From: Sporosarcina thermotolerans
GTDB taxonomy: Bacteria; Bacillota; Bacilli; Bacillales_A; Planococcaceae
Direction: 5' to 3'
DNA: 64,000 bases
NCBI RefSeq assembly: GCF_030067815.1
Contig: NZ_CP125968.1
Location: forward strand, 248,001-312,000
Below the pieces are notes generated by a model. That model did not search any database. It saw only the letters and a list, made by a program, of their open reading frames with translations, and was not told the origin of the DNA. The position numbers and the translations under genes are program-made. Shown here in pieces: positions 27,569 to 37,580 of the stretch; position 1 is the stretch's first letter, and every line of letters starts with the position of its first letter.

Positions 27569-28105
27569 ATGCAGAACAAACGATATCAATTAGATTATCT
27601 GTATAGGCAATATGCAAGGCCCCTTTATTTTTACCTTCTAAAATTAAGTGGTTCAAAGCAATTGGCCGAGGATTTAACACAAGAGACATTCGTTCGCGCC
27701 ACGATTTCTTTACACACATATGAAAATGAAGAGGCTCGTGCTTGGCTTTTTAAAGTTGCTCGCAATGCGTATTTAGATGAATGGCGGAAGCAACAGCGAT
27801 GGCGAACAATCCCGATTTTATCGGCCTTAACAACGAAAAAAGAAATGATTAGTCCATACGGGGTTCCAGAAGAATCCCTATTAGCACAAGAATTGAACGA
27901 ACAACTTGAAGATCTATTGAACTACTTACCAGAACAATATCGCTCAATCATTTATTTGCGGGAATATGAACAGTTTAGCTATAAAGAAATATCGGAGTCC
28001 TTGCAGCTGACACAGGACCAAGTAAAAATAACACTTTATCGTGCAAGGAAGCGTTTGGCGGACCTCGCTGAAAAGAAAGGGTGGCAGTATGACGGAATGG
28101 AATAA
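27569..28105 (+). CDS. ECF-family RNA polymerase sigma factor
   Basis: A 178-residue sigma70-like factor, ATG 27569 after AAAAGGGGGG. Region 2 (about 8-75) includes LYFYLLKLSGSKQLAEDLTQETFVRA and the -10-binding ARAWLFKVARNAYLDEWRK; region 4 (about 115-165) includes YRSIIYLREYEQFSYKEISESLQLTQDQVKITL. It directs RNA polymerase to stress promoters when released by its anti-sigma, encoded next with a 17-base overlap. Closest by layout to SigM/SigY-like Bacillales factors; the exact member is not certain. Confidence 0.9.
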   Translation: MQNKRYQLDYLYRQYARPLYFYLLKLSGSKQLAEDLTQETFVRATISLHTYENEEARAWLFKVARNAYLDEWRKQQRWRTIPILSALTTKKEMISPYGVPEESLLAQELNEQLEDLLNYLPEQYRSIIYLREYEQFSYKEISESLQLTQDQVKITLYRARKRLADLAEKKGWQYDGME

Positions 28106-29092
28106 AGACTTGGAAAAGCGAATTTTAATGAGATCCCGTTTCACATTAACTTTCCGGATACTCCGTATTTTACTATTGGTGTTTCTCATTTATTGTGGAT
28201 ATATGTTTTTGATCAATATCATTGCTGATAAGCTTAATATGACGAGAGAAAATGCGTATTATACGAAGCTTGCAACGGAGTGGACTGTGCCCAATGTACG
28301 TGGAGACTCTCGATTTGAGAAAGAAGAATTGACGTTTTTCGGCACACAAAAATTATCATACAACGTACTTAAGAGGGTTGGAAATGATGAAAAGGTTATT
28401 GGCCAAGCAACAGTAGTGAATCGCCTTGCCAGCCCATCGACATTTTCGTTGTCCCATCCCGGGCAAAAGCAACTGAATGAATTCTCTTTTTCATTGCCCA
28501 TAGATCCACATACCGGAAGAAAATTGGGAGGTAATGCGTGGCCAAATGTATGGGAAACCCTGTCAATGCTTCCGGAAGGTACTGTTGGGGAGCTCGCTTT
28601 TTCAACAACAAGCTTCATGGAATCAAAACAACTGATTGATTTCCTTGGAAAGTATGATCTCCATACTTTATGGATGCCGTTGTATACTGGCGAGTTTGTA
28701 GATTATGATCCTTACCTAACATCTAGGGAGATAATTTGCTAATGGTCCCCCACTTCGGCTTATCCGGTGGAAATGATCGAAATGAAAACTTTCATGAATC
28801 ATTGCAAATTCTTTGGTTAGATCAAGAAAGTCTTAGTGAAAGTGAAGAATTGATGCTGAAAAACATGGAGTACCTTTTAACGAATAAGTCTAAGGGCTAT
28901 TATGAGCAATTTTTAGGGCTTGGCCATTTAGAGCAAAAATATGAGTACTTAAAAAACAATGGATTTATTGTATATGGGGCAGTTGTAACTGGGCCAGTTA
29001 AAGAGTTGTTAAAATTACAGGATGTTTCATTTATCCAAGGGGAGCAGCTTGGTGAAGTGGAATTGTGGAACTGGCAGCGGGATAACAAATAA
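28089..29092 (+). pseudogene. Membrane anti-sigma factor (Sigma_reg_N/Sigma_reg_C type), frameshifted
   Basis: Start ATG 28089 inside the end of the sigma gene. A cytosolic N-terminus (MTEWNKDLEKRILMRSRF), one membrane helix (ILRILLLVFLIYCGYMFLI), and a large outside domain fit the sigma-regulator N and C domains of YhdL-type anti-sigma factors. The frame ends at 28740 (SREIIC) and resumes as LLMVPHFGLSGGNDRNENF with one base restored near 28733; the second part ends EVELWNWQRDNK. Restored length is about 334 residues. It should hold the ECF factor at the membrane. Confidence 0.78.
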
Positions 29093-29136
29093 AGGCTGAA
29101 GTTGAATGCCGAAAAACAAAGGGGCGTATTCTCACT

Positions 29137-29613
29137 ATGAGTTCATTTACATTATTAGTTTCAGATAGTCCGTTAAAAGAGGTAGATCATAGTGGCATTG
29201 CTGAGATCACAATAGAAGAATTGAGGAGGTTATATCCTATTAATGAAAATACACCGGAGGAGCCTTGGCATACGATGGATGATGATGTCCGCGTTTTGCA
29301 TGCACCGGATGAGTCAGCATTTGGTCATCTAACTATTTCCGTTTGTACAAATCCGCCTTATGATTTGGATTTTTACTCCGATAAGGAATATATGTATTGG
29401 GTTTCGGGAAATTGGAATGACAAATTTTTAACTGATTTTGTAGATTATATAAAGGAATATATAAAAGCAAAAGAAAACGTCCAGTTACTGATTTTCTGGG
29501 CCGGCGACGGAGAGCAAAAACTTTTAGAACAAACGGTCAGGATTGATGAAATTGAGCCGACTCAACTTGAATTGTTCAAACGTGAAGAATATCTTCGTTT
29601 GCAGTTTGTGTAG
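29137..29613 (+). CDS. Cytosolic protein of unknown function (158 aa)
   Basis: A soluble acidic protein (MSSFTLLVSDSPLKEVDHSG) with many aromatic residues (WHTMDDDVRVLHAPD, YWVSGNWNDKFLTDFVDYI) and no membrane segment. It resembles small SMI1/immunity-like proteins in composition, but I cannot assign a family. Ends in a terminator shared with the convergent lipoprotein gene. Confidence 0.6.
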   Translation: MSSFTLLVSDSPLKEVDHSGIAEITIEELRRLYPINENTPEEPWHTMDDDVRVLHAPDESAFGHLTISVCTNPPYDLDFYSDKEYMYWVSGNWNDKFLTDFVDYIKEYIKAKENVQLLIFWAGDGEQKLLEQTVRIDEIEPTQLELFKREEYLRLQFV

Positions 29614-29620
29614 GTTTATA

Positions 29621-29661
29621 TAAAAAGGCGCTTTTCTTTTAGTGAAAAGCGCCTGGTTTTC
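29621..29661. terminator. Bidirectional terminator
   Basis: AGGCGCTTTTC (29626-29636) pairs with GAAAAGCGCCT (29644-29654), A-run before and T-run after. Confidence 0.85.
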
Positions 29662-29662
29662 A

Positions 29663-30679
29663 TTAAGGAATAAAATTAAGTTTTTTGAGCCTCTCCATAA
29701 TCTCCGAATGTATCTTATTCTCCTTTTCATCAATCACATTGTCTGCTTCAATTTCATTGAACACATCGTGAATTATTTTTAACTGGTTCATTTGCTCTGT
29801 TGTCGGCGGCTTACTATCCATTTGGTTCAGCAAGTCAATGGCGACTTCTAAGGATATAGTCAAGTCTCGATTAAGATCCGCGACCGTCCCTAACAATCCC
29901 CAGGCATCATAAAGATCTTCTATAATCGGATAAATGATAGCCCTTCTCTTTTCTGTATCCTGAAGAGTCTTCTCGTCAGCTTCAAGAACCGACAACGTTT
30001 TAGTTGTGAAAGCAGTGTGCATTAATTCGTATGCATCTTTAAAAAAGGCATATGATGCTGGTTGGTTATATTGATCCTGCGTATTTTCTTTCTTATAAAA
30101 TGTTTCTTTCTGATACCCTTTTTCATTTTTATCGTAAGTGAATTTCTGCACCGTTTTATTAGCATGCTGCGACATAACCATTACAATTCCAGGTTTTCCA
30201 TCAAATATGGTTGTGCTGAAATCAACTGACCCCAACTGAACATAATCATCAAAGAGCGGATACGTTTCCTCACCGTCTTTCACTACCAACATCCAGGTCT
30301 GTCCATCGTCCCAAGCAAATAGACCATTCTCGGTTTTCCCAGCATTCACATACAATTCGACTACTTCCTCTTCACCATCGCGATCCAAGTCCAAGGCGAC
30401 TTTTTTATAAAGCGTTTGTGGATATTTTTCAATGGCCTTGGCATGTATCATAGAATAGGCATTACTCACTTGTTGATTCGTAGCTAACTCAAAAGCTTTT
30501 CTTTCCTCTTCTATTATTTTTAATAGAGCATCTTTTTCTAATGAAATTTGCTCAATTTGCTCTTTCAGTTTACTAATTTCGTTTGCCTGATTTGTGTTTA
30601 CTTGATCTACTTTTCCCTGATCTGTACAACCGACAAGTATACCCGTTAGGCATATCGTTCCCAGTAGAAGTTTCCTCAT
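29663..30679 (-). CDS. Lipoprotein with N-terminal coiled coil
   Basis: A 338-residue lipoprotein: signal MRKLLLGTICLTGILVGC with lipobox ILVGC (Cys18), then a coiled coil (about 35-65, EISKLKEQIEQISLEKDALLK). The outside domain has an Asp-rich LDLDRDGEEEVVELYV stretch typical of calcium-binding-like VCBS/'D-x-D-x-DG' strands, and WDDGQTWMLVV. The C-terminal 110 residues are helical. I do not know the family by name. It probably senses or binds something on the outer membrane face. The start faces repeat arrays D1 and D2. Confidence 0.75.
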   Translation of the reverse strand: MRKLLLGTICLTGILVGCTDQGKVDQVNTNQANEISKLKEQIEQISLEKDALLKIIEEERKAFELATNQQVSNAYSMIHAKAIEKYPQTLYKKVALDLDRDGEEEVVELYVNAGKTENGLFAWDDGQTWMLVVKDGEETYPLFDDYVQLGSVDFSTTIFDGKPGIVMVMSQHANKTVQKFTYDKNEKGYQKETFYKKENTQDQYNQPASYAFFKDAYELMHTAFTTKTLSVLEADEKTLQDTEKRRAIIYPIIEDLYDAWGLLGTVADLNRDLTISLEVAIDLLNQMDSKPPTTEQMNQLKIIHDVFNEIEADNVIDEKENKIHSEIMERLKKLNFIP

Positions 30680-30910
30680 TTCCCATCCCCCTAAAGTTTG
30701 AAAGTCCGCTCGTATTTCCCTACTATTAGTACGTCATTAACGGTGAATTTGTTTCAATAGTCAAAAATAGTTTGGAGGAAGACAATACTATTTCCGCGAT
30801 TCCTTGTAGTTCCTGGCTAAAATCAATTCGCGCCAAGTGCCTTTGACCATTAATGTTCTTGAAAGTTAGAGAATATCTTTCGGCGAAGGGGCAGGTCCTT
30901 GCCAGATGAA

Positions 30911-31053
30911 GAACGGACCTTAAGCGCGGAAGAATGGGCCCTGGGTGAAAAGAATGGACCCTGAACGCGGATGAATGGGCCTTGGATGAAAAGAATGGAC
31001 CTTGAACGCGGAGGAATGAGCCTTGGATGAAAAGAATGGACCTTGAACGAGAT
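30911..31053 (+). repeat. Phased repeat array D1 (family 4, core GAATGGACCTT)
   Basis: Seven cores start at 30911 (GAACGG), 30932, 30952, 30973, 30993, 31014 and 31034, alternating 21 and 20. Two spacer types alternate (GAACGCGGAG and GGATGAAAA). It lies between divergent genes; family 4 recurs as array I. The gap 30680-31317 holds only D1 and D2. Confidence 0.9.
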
Positions 31054-31080
31054 TGCTGATTACTTATCCAATCCCAACGA

Positions 31081-31215
31081 GAACTCTTCCTGCCTAAACG
31101 AGAACTCATGGCACGAAAAGGAGAACTTTTCCTGCTTGAATGAGAACTCGTTACTACATTACGAGAACTCGCAAGGCATAAATAAGAACTCAAACCGCGT
31201 AAACGAGAACTCTTC
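31081..31215 (+). repeat. Phased repeat array D2 (family 5, core GAGAACTC)
   Basis: GAACTC-type cores start at 31081, 31102, 31123, 31144, 31165, 31186 and 31207, exactly 21 apart, each usually preceded by ACGA or TGA. It begins 47 bases after the last D1 core, so two unrelated families lie side by side. Family 5 recurs as array G. Confidence 0.92.
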
Positions 31216-31317
31216 CGGGAAAACTAAAATTTCCATGGCTGAATTACTGACAGCTTTCACTAAAAATCTATTGAACAACCAGAAGCTCTATGTTAAACTG
31301 GATGGCAGGCTTTCTGC

Positions 31318-31357
31318 CACGTGGTTCGTAACCATCCCACGATAAAAAACTAAGGAG
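31318..31357 (+). promoter_or_regulatory. preQ1-I riboswitch
   Basis: CGTGG stem, loop TTCGTAACCATCC, closing CCACG, then the AAAAAACTAAGG tail that docks back and contains the ribosome site AAGGAG. This is the class-I preQ1 aptamer; ligand binding hides the site and lowers translation of the queT gene. Confidence 0.92.
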
Positions 31358-31365
31358 AAATGAAT

Positions 31366-31851
31366 ATGAATGTAAAAACAATGGCAACGAGCGGTATTAT
31401 CGCTGCGTTGTATGTTGCTGTGACGTTTTTGATCGCCCCGTTCGGGTTCACAAACATCCAGTTTCGCTTGTCAGAGATGTTCAATCATCTCGTTGTGTTC
31501 AATAAGAAATATATAATCGGTGTCGTATTAGGTGTTTTCATATCCAATCTGTTCTTTTCGGAACTCGGGCCGATTGATTTAGTATTTGGAGTCGGGCATT
31601 CCATTCTTGCCCTATCGATTACTATTCTATCTGCAAAGTTCATAAAAGGACTGTACAAACGGATGTTTTTCAATACACTTGTATTTACGTTTACGATGTT
31701 CATTATTGCATGGGAATTGAACATTGCACTTGAGTTCCCTTTCTTACTGACATGGTTCTTCATCGCTGTTAGCGAATTCGTTGTCATGGCAGTCGGCATT
31801 CCTGTTATGGTCGCATTGAATAAAAGGCTTAATTTCGAGAAGCTTATATAA
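31366..31851 (+). CDS. queT: QueT-type queuosine-precursor transporter (ECF S component)
   Basis: A 161-residue membrane protein with five or six helices. The ECF-S fold shows MATSGIIAALYVAVTFLIAP, then FGFTNIQFRLSEMFNHLVVF, characteristic of QueT proteins that bind preQ1 and pair with a shared ECF energizing module (not in the window). ATG 31366 is 8 bases from AAGGAG; ATG 31360 is too close. The preQ1-I riboswitch just upstream confirms the substrate class. Ends in a terminator. Confidence 0.93.
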   Translation: MNVKTMATSGIIAALYVAVTFLIAPFGFTNIQFRLSEMFNHLVVFNKKYIIGVVLGVFISNLFFSELGPIDLVFGVGHSILALSITILSAKFIKGLYKRMFFNTLVFTFTMFIIAWELNIALEFPFLLTWFFIAVSEFVVMAVGIPVMVALNKRLNFEKLI

Positions 31852-31857
31852 AAGTAA

Positions 31858-31913
31858 AAGGGGCATTCCAATAGTCGATCATCGACAATATTGGTATGTC
31901 CCTTTTTTCTGTT
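31858..31913 (+). terminator. Terminator of queT
   Basis: GGGGCAT, CCAATA and GTCGAT arms pair with ATCGAC, TATTGG and ATGTCCC, then T6. Confidence 0.85.
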
Positions 31914-31978
31914 CCAAAATGTTTTATTAGCGTACTGATTCCATCTATAATTAAATCAATTCATTGGAGGTTTTCAAA

Positions 31979-32209
31979 ATGTATATGACCATTCAAGAGA
32001 CTGCCGAATTTTTAGGCATGCCTGTTCAGCAAGTACAAAAGTATGTTTGGGAAGGTCGCATTCGCGCCGTACACGATGGCGAACAATTTTTCATCAATCA
32101 AAGCCAGTTCGACAATTATTTCAACGAACTTGAAACGCTAAAAAAACAGATTGAAGACTATTTAAATGAACCCATTCCGCCCGACCGCGATATTAAAGAT
32201 GAAGATTAA
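31979..32209 (+). CDS. Small excisionase-type helix-turn-helix protein
   Basis: A 76-residue protein, ATG 31979, 8 bases from GGAGG. Residues about 3-50 (MTIQETAEFLGMPVQQVQKYVWEGRIRAVHDGEQFFI) match the HTH_17/excisionase MerR-like DNA-binding fold; the rest is an acidic helix (FNELETLKKQIEDYL). No phage genes are nearby, so a small chromosomal regulator is more likely than an excisionase. Targets unknown; it sits between queT and the BCCT gene. Confidence 0.8.
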   Translation: MYMTIQETAEFLGMPVQQVQKYVWEGRIRAVHDGEQFFINQSQFDNYFNELETLKKQIEDYLNEPIPPDRDIKDED

Positions 32210-32461
32210 AAATTGTCACACGGGGTAAACTAAATATAGTATTAAAGGCACAATTTTTTTATTCAATTCGACAGTTCTTTCCAATTTGGATACCCTATTA
32301 TTTTTTGCTTTGAGGACTATCATAACGGTGTTTTGATGATTTTATGAAAAAATAAAACAATCCATTTGGGACAGTTGTCGAACTATTACTCCTTTTGTGT
32401 TCCCGCCGAACGATTGGTATAGTGTATAGTCGTTTCAAAATTAATTATTCTTAGGGGAAAC

Positions 32462-33959
32462 ATGCGAAAAATATCAAATGTGTTTTATATTACAATCGGT
32501 CATCATATTGGCCGTTGGGTACGGAGTTCTTGCTAAAGACAATTTCGAGGCTGTTACGACTTCTATAAAATCGTTCGTTTCATCTTCATTCGGATGGTAT
32601 TACATGCTTTTGCTTTCATTTCTTCTCGTACTTAGCGTATTCGTCATTTTTAGTCCAGCTGGTAAAATACGGTTAGGGAAAGACGATGATCGTCCGTCAT
32701 TTTCCACAGCCACTTGGATTGCAATGCTGTTCTCTGCCGGGATGGGAATTGGTTTAGTCTTTTATGGAGCAGCAGAACCGTTATCCCACTATGCCATCAA
32801 TCCTGCCACAGCAGAGCCTAATACAGATGCCGCTTTCAAAGAAGCGATGCGTTATACATTCTTCCATTGGGGTTTGCATGTATGGGCGATGTACGGAATT
32901 GTCGCTTTGTCACTTGCGTATTTCCAATTCCGAAAGGGAGAACCGGGGTTAATTTCAGCAACATTGAAGCCGATTTTCGGTAAAAAAATGGAGGGACCTT
33001 TGGGCGGCCTCATTGACGTGATTGCCATTTTTGCAACAGCTTTTGGCGTTGCAACCTCTCTCGGCTTCGGTGCTGTTCAAATTAACGCAGGGCTGAATTA
33101 TCTATTCGGTTTCACAATCGGTTTTACTTCACAACTAATCATAATCGCTATAGTAACTGTTCTATTTATCATGTCTGCATGGTCGGGACTTAGTAAAGGG
33201 ATCAAGTATTTATCGAACACAAATTTAATACTCGCACTAGCACTTTTAGGATTTGTTTTGATTTTAGGACCGACCTTGCTCATTTTCGATATCTTTACCG
33301 ACTCTCTCGGCGGCTATCTTGCCAATCTTGTATCGATGAGTTTCCGTACGGCTCCGTTAAATGCGGATTATCGTGACTGGCTCGACAGTTGGACGATTTT
33401 CTACTGGGCTTGGTGGATTTCTTGGGCACCTTTCGTCAGTATGTTCATCGCCCGCGTATCGAAAGGCAGAACGATTCGGGAATTCATGATCGGCGTCATG
33501 TTGGCACCAACGCTCTTAAGTGCAATCTGGTTTTCTGCATTCGGTACAACCGCCATTAACATACAAAGAGAAGGGGTTGCAGACTTAGCTAAAGCATCCA
33601 CTGAATTGACGATTTTCGAGATGTTCAATACAATGCCAATGTCGTTCATCGCTTCGGTTTTTGCGGTTATACTGATTGCTTCATTTTTCATAACATCCGC
33701 TGACTCAGCTACCTTCGTATTAGGCATGCAGTCTACGTATGGTTCATTGACACCGCCAAATAGTGTGAAAATAATTTGGGGAGTCATCCAATCAGCCATC
33801 GCAATTATTTTGCTGTCCGTTAATGGACTGACAGCATTACAAAATACGATTATCATTGCTGCCTTGCCGTTCTCGTTCATCATGTTGCTCATGGTCATTT
33901 CTCTAATCAAAGCATTGCAAGGCGAAAGGCCGAAGAAAAAGGTAAAGGTTAGGGAATAA
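32462..33959 (+). CDS. BCCT-family (betaine/carnitine/choline) transporter, 5' end frameshifted
   Basis: Twelve-helix osmoprotectant carrier. The substrate region GMGIGLVFYGAAEPLSHY and the WTIFYWAWWISWAPFVSMFIARVSKGRTIREF signature define BCCT (OpuD-like). The open frame starts at ATG 32478 without a ribosome site. ATG 32462, placed after TAGGGGAAAC, gives MRKISNVFYIT, the usual N-terminus, and one extra base near 32490 separates it from SVIILAVGYGVLAKDNF. So the true start is probably 32462 with an indel. Likely sodium-coupled uptake of glycine betaine or similar; osmotic control cannot be read here. The gap 32210-32461 shows AT-rich promoter-like DNA only. Confidence 0.87.
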
Positions 33960-33961
33960 AC

Positions 33962-34016
33962 AAAAAGGACTGACTGGAAGTTTCTCGATACAACTTTCCA
34001 GTGCAGTCCTTTTAAA
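33962..34016. terminator. Terminator between BCCT gene and hom
   Basis: AAAAGGACTG and CTGGAAGTT pair with AACTTTCCAG and CAGTCCTTTT. Symmetric enough to serve both convergent genes. Confidence 0.8.
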
Positions 34017-35002
34017 TTAATTTGGTATCAAAACAGCCTCATGTTGACGGATAATATGCAACAGATCGGCAATCATCGCACTGCCGGAAGGATACATTCC
34101 AGCCCCCGGACCTATTAGTGTCAGCGAACCAAGATATTCGGTCTCAACAATGACAGCATTATCGACTCCGTCGATATTGAAAAATGGATGATTCACACCT
34201 ATTAATGCAGGGCCAACAGTGCCCTGCATTTTTCCATTCTCATTTAGCCGAATATCGGCAACATGACGATATCGATAATCTTCTTTTGACGCGTCAATCA
34301 GATCAGGCGCTTGAAGATGATCAATTCCAATAACCGGAACTTCATCCCAGTCAGGCTGTTGCCCGAAAGCAAGCGAACTAAGGATCATCAATTTACGGAA
34401 TGCATCCATTCCCGTCACATCATCAGACGGATCGGCCTCCGCGAAGCCCTTTTGCTGTGCATCCAACAGCGCTTCCTTGAATGAAGATCCTTCATTCCTC
34501 ATTTTAGTTAAAATGAAATTCGAAGTGCCATTCAGTATGCCTTGTATCCGTTTCACCGATCACCCGCAAGAAGATTGGTCACAGTCCGAATAATTGGGAC
34601 TCCCCCTGCTGTCGTTGCTTCAAAACCGACCTGCACATTACGGAACTCCGCATGTTTCATCAACGCAGGGCCATGTTTTGCGAACATCTTTTTATTCGCA
34701 GTAATGATATGGCAACCCTTCTCGATTGCATCGGATAAATATGTATAGGCAGGTTCTTCTCCGACAATTGCTTCAAAAACAATATCAATTGTTGGGTTGT
34801 TCAGTATATCTCGAAAATCATCCGTAATTTGAACGTCTGTTATCGACGTACGTTTTTTCATCTTATCTTTCACAAGGATGGATACGACATCAACGGTGAA
34901 TCCCGTGCTTTTTTTAAGCTCTTCCCGTTTTTCTTGGAGAATCCTATATACACCTTCACCAACCGTACCAAATCCAAGTATCGCCACTTTAATCGACGGC
35001 AT
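34017..35002 (-). pseudogene. hom: Homoserine dehydrogenase, frameshifted in the middle
   Basis: Converts aspartate semialdehyde to homoserine with NAD(P)H. The first half has the Rossmann motif VAILGFGTVGEGVYRIL and TANKKMFAKHGPAL; the second has RIQGILNGTSNFILTKM and GFAEADPSDDVTGMDAFRK. They meet at LLAGDR / VKRIQGIL, where one missing base near 34558 splits the frame. Restored length is about 328 residues without the C-terminal ACT domain of the longer (about 430) form. It lies 50 bases behind metY under the SAM-I riboswitch, so homoserine supply and sulfhydrylation share control. Essential-type gene, so a sequencing indel is the better explanation. Confidence 0.88.
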
Positions 35003-35052
35003 TCCTCAACACCCTTTCCCAGGGCGCCAGCTATTAAAGAGCAAGACGCCTG

Positions 35053-36351
35053 TTATTGAACAGTGACCGGTACCGCCTTTTCAATTGCCTGCTCAAGGTC
35101 CGCAATGATGTCTTCGGTTGACTCCAAACCGACTGATAGGCGAATTAATTCTTCAGCCACTCCGGATTTTACTAAATCTTCCGCTGACAATTGCTGATGC
35201 GTTGTGGAAGCCGGGTGGATGATTAATGATTTGGCATCACCGACATTCGCCACATGCGACCAAAGTGTAATATTGTCAATAACTTTGCGACCCGCTTCAC
35301 GGCCACCTTTAATGCCGAATACGATGATAGAACCGAAGCCGTTTTTCAAGTATTTCTTCGCGTTTTCATATGTCGGATGATCTTCAAGACCTGTATATGT
35401 TACCCATTCCACAGATGGATGGTTCTGTAGGAATCCAGCGACTTTAACGGCATTTTCATTATGGCGTGTAACACGTAAATGAAGTGTCTCCAGCCCCTGA
35501 AGGAAGTTGAAAGCACTGTCCGGATCTAAGCAAGGTCCGAAATCGCGTAATAATTGAACGCGGAGCTTCGTAGCGAATGCAGCTGCAGCTGTATCGATTC
35601 CGTAGCGCAGACCATTATATGTTTCATCCGGCTCTGTGAATCCTGGGAACTTGCCCTTCGTCCAGTCGAATTTCCCAGCATCGACGACCACACCACCAAT
35701 TGTTGTGCCATGACCACCAATCCACTTAGTTGCGGAATGGATGACAACGTCTGCTCCAAATTCGATTGGGTTCGATCCGTATGGGGACGCGAATGTGTTG
35801 TCAATGAGGAACGGGATTTCATTCTCATGCGCAATATTTGCGACCGCTTCGATATCGAGCACTTGAAGGCTTGGATTCCCAATTGTTTCTGCGAAAATAG
35901 CTTTTGTTTTTTCAGTGATAGCGGCACGGAAGTTTTCAGGGTCTTCTGCATCAACGAATTTGACAGTGATTCCGTATCGAGGAAGTGTCACGGCGAATAG
36001 ATTATACGTACCACCGTAAAGGTTGCTTGCGGCAACGATTTCATCCCCTGCTCCAGCAATATTCAAAATTGAGAACGCAATGGCTGCCATTCCGGAAGAT
36101 AGTGCTACTGCAGCAGTGCCACCTTCAAGTAGGGCGACTCTTTCTTCAAAAACAGCAACAGTTGGATTTGTAATTCGCGTGTAAATATTGCCTGCTTCTT
36201 GCAGACCGAAAAGGTTTTGGGCATGTTCAGTGTCACGGAAGACGAATGCGGTTGTACGGTGGATCGGCACAGCACGGGAACCAGTCACAGGATCCGGCTT
36301 TTGCCCGCCGTGTAAAAGAAGAGTTTCAGGTTGAAGTTGTTTGTTAGTCAT
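35053..36351 (-). CDS. metY: O-acetylhomoserine sulfhydrylase (MetY)
   Basis: A 432-residue PLP enzyme of the Cys/Met metabolism family making homocysteine from O-acetylhomoserine and sulfide. The PLP lysine is in [15 protein letters not shown] (about residue 210); other signs are [16 protein letters not shown] near the start, [12 protein letters not shown] and [12 protein letters not shown]. Start ATG 36351 after GGAGGT. First gene of the metY-hom unit, controlled by the SAM-I riboswitch. Confidence 0.93.
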   Translation of the reverse strand: MTNKQLQPETLLLHGGQKPDPVTGSRAVPIHRTTAFVFRDTEHAQNLFGLQEAGNIYTRITNPTVAVFEERVALLEGGTAAVALSSGMAAIAFSILNIAGAGDEIVAASNLYGGTYNLFAVTLPRYGITVKFVDAEDPENFRAAITEKTKAIFAETIGNPSLQVLDIEAVANIAHENEIPFLIDNTFASPYGSNPIEFGADVVIHSATKWIGGHGTTIGGVVVDAGKFDWTKGKFPGFTEPDETYNGLRYGIDTAAAAFATKLRVQLLRDFGPCLDPDSAFNFLQGLETLHLRVTRHNENAVKVAGFLQNHPSVEWVTYTGLEDHPTYENAKKYLKNGFGSIIVFGIKGGREAGRKVIDNITLWSHVANVGDAKSLIIHPASTTHQQLSAEDLVKSGVAEELIRLSVGLESTEDIIADLEQAIEKAVPVTVQ

Positions 36352-36420
36352 TTTAATTACCTCCAGTGGATTTTTTAAGATGAAAATAGTTCAATGCGGA
36401 GGCGTTGGGGGTTTTTGGAA

Positions 36421-36590
36421 TAAAAAAAATAACCCCTTTCGCTAAGAGAAGGGTTACGCTTTCGCTTATTCCTCCTCTTATCTTTCAGACCGTTCGCACG
36501 AATCTGTAGGAAGTAGCACCTTTGCAAGTTCATCACTTGCCGGTTGCCGGGCATCGCAGGGCCTAGTCCCTCCGCCGCTCTTGATAAGAG
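36421..36590 (-). promoter_or_regulatory. SAM-I (S-box) riboswitch with terminator, upstream of metY
   Basis: Read on minus: P1 CTCTTATC (36583-36590) pairs with GATAAGAG (36475-36482). Inside are GAGGGACTAGGCCCTGCGA, CCCGGCAACCGG and GGTGCTACTTCC, all S-box hallmarks. A terminator AACCCTTCTC...GAAAGGGGTT with T8 follows at 36421-36457. SAM binding should stop transcription of metY-hom. Confidence 0.95.
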
Positions 36591-36621
36591 TTTGGGTATT
36601 CAGTTTTTCATCTTGTTGTTC

Positions 36622-36650
36622 AGTATAGGAGACTCTTTTTTAAAAGTCAA
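36622..36650 (-). promoter_or_regulatory. SigA promoter of the metY-hom unit
   Basis: On minus TTGACT (36650-36645), 17-base spacer, TATACT (36627-36622), about 30 bases before the aptamer. Confidence 0.8.
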
Positions 36651-36734
36651 GGGGGCAAATTTATTTTTTCTGAAACTTGCGCTTTGTCATTAATGTTATG
36701 ATAATTTTAATTGTAGGGTTATGGGGGCGTATTC

Positions 36735-36925
36735 ATGGGCGCGTGGAGTGGGTTCTTGAGCGCTGGAACGGTATCTTGAGCGCGTGACTCGAGTTGTTGG
36801 GCGCGGAAACGAAATCTTGAGCGCGGGCCATGGGTTCTTGAGCACGGAAACCGATTCTTGAGCGCGGGCCATGGGTTCTTGAGCACGGAAACCGATTCTT
36901 GAGCGCGTGCCATGGGTTCTTGAGT
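36735..36925 (+). repeat. Phased repeat array E (family 1, core TTGAGCGCG)
   Basis: Ten cores at 36735 (ATGGGCGCG), 36756, 36776, 36797, 36817, 36838, 36858, 36879, 36899 and 36920, alternating 21 and 20. Two spacer types alternate (GGCCATGGGTTC and GAAACCGATTC). Same family and strand as array A. It separates the metY leader from the plsY-like gene. Confidence 0.92.
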
Positions 36926-36960
36926 ACACTATTAAAAAATTCTTTCTCGGGGGATTTTAT

Positions 36961-37580
36961 ATGACTTTATGGATCATTAGTATTGTAGTTTTGGGATATA
37001 TGTAGGTTGCTTGCATGGATCGACAATCGCGCGATGGATTTCCGGGGTTAATCTGAAAGAGACAGGGGTTAAGAATGCCGGCGCATCGAATGCGATGATT
37101 GTACTTGGGAAAAAATATGGCGCACTCGTTGCCTTGGTTGATATTGGCAAAGGGGTTTTGGCCGTAATTATTGTAAGGTTGCTTGCCGAACATTTTGGAT
37201 TACCCGCGGACCAAATCACTTTGCTATTATTCATTGCGGGTGCAGCCGTGATATTTGGTCATAATTTTCCTTTCCATATGAAATTCAACGGAGGAAAAGG
37301 AACTGCAACTGTAATCGGAGTGCTATTTGCAATCGATTGGTGGTTCGGGCTTGCTGGATTGCTCTTATTCATTCTTGTTGCGCTCGCGACGGATATTCTC
37401 GTGTTTGGCGTCATCATGCTCTATATCACGCTCTTGGCAATGGCCATTTGGCTGGATGGCTACTGGCCGATACTGATATCGCTATTACTTTTCTTAATCG
37501 CAATTTGGAAGCATTTTGAAAACTTCAGGCGGATTCGTAACAGAACCGAGCCGAGGATTCGTGCATCGTTCAAGAAATAG
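36961..37580 (+). pseudogene. plsY: PlsY-like glycerol-3-phosphate acyltransferase, frameshifted near the start
   Basis: Membrane enzyme making lysophosphatidic acid from acyl-phosphate and glycerol-3-phosphate. ATG 36961 after GGGGG gives MTLWIISIVVLGY, then TAG. One base restored near 37000 joins VGCLHGSTIARWISGVNLKE. The three PlsY sites are present: the GSTIAR/KNAGASNA region, GHNFPFHMKFNGGKGTAT and the C-terminal KHFENFRRIRNRTEPR. Five membrane helices expected, about 206 residues. The basic function makes a sequencing indel likely, unless another plsY exists; this copy may be a paralogue. Confidence 0.85.

Noticed and set aside
30700..31345. Open frames with repeating NENSS or SSKAHSS-type heptads over D1/D2
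   Set aside because: A 21-bp period is seven codons, so any open frame over these arrays gives a heptad repeat. No ribosome sites, and frames occur on both strands.
31979..32209. Phage excisionase marking a prophage
   Set aside because: No integrase, attachment-site repeats or phage genes nearby.
36696..36929. Minus-strand frame with RAQEPMARAQES-type repeats
   Set aside because: Product of array E; both frames at this site are created by the repeat period.
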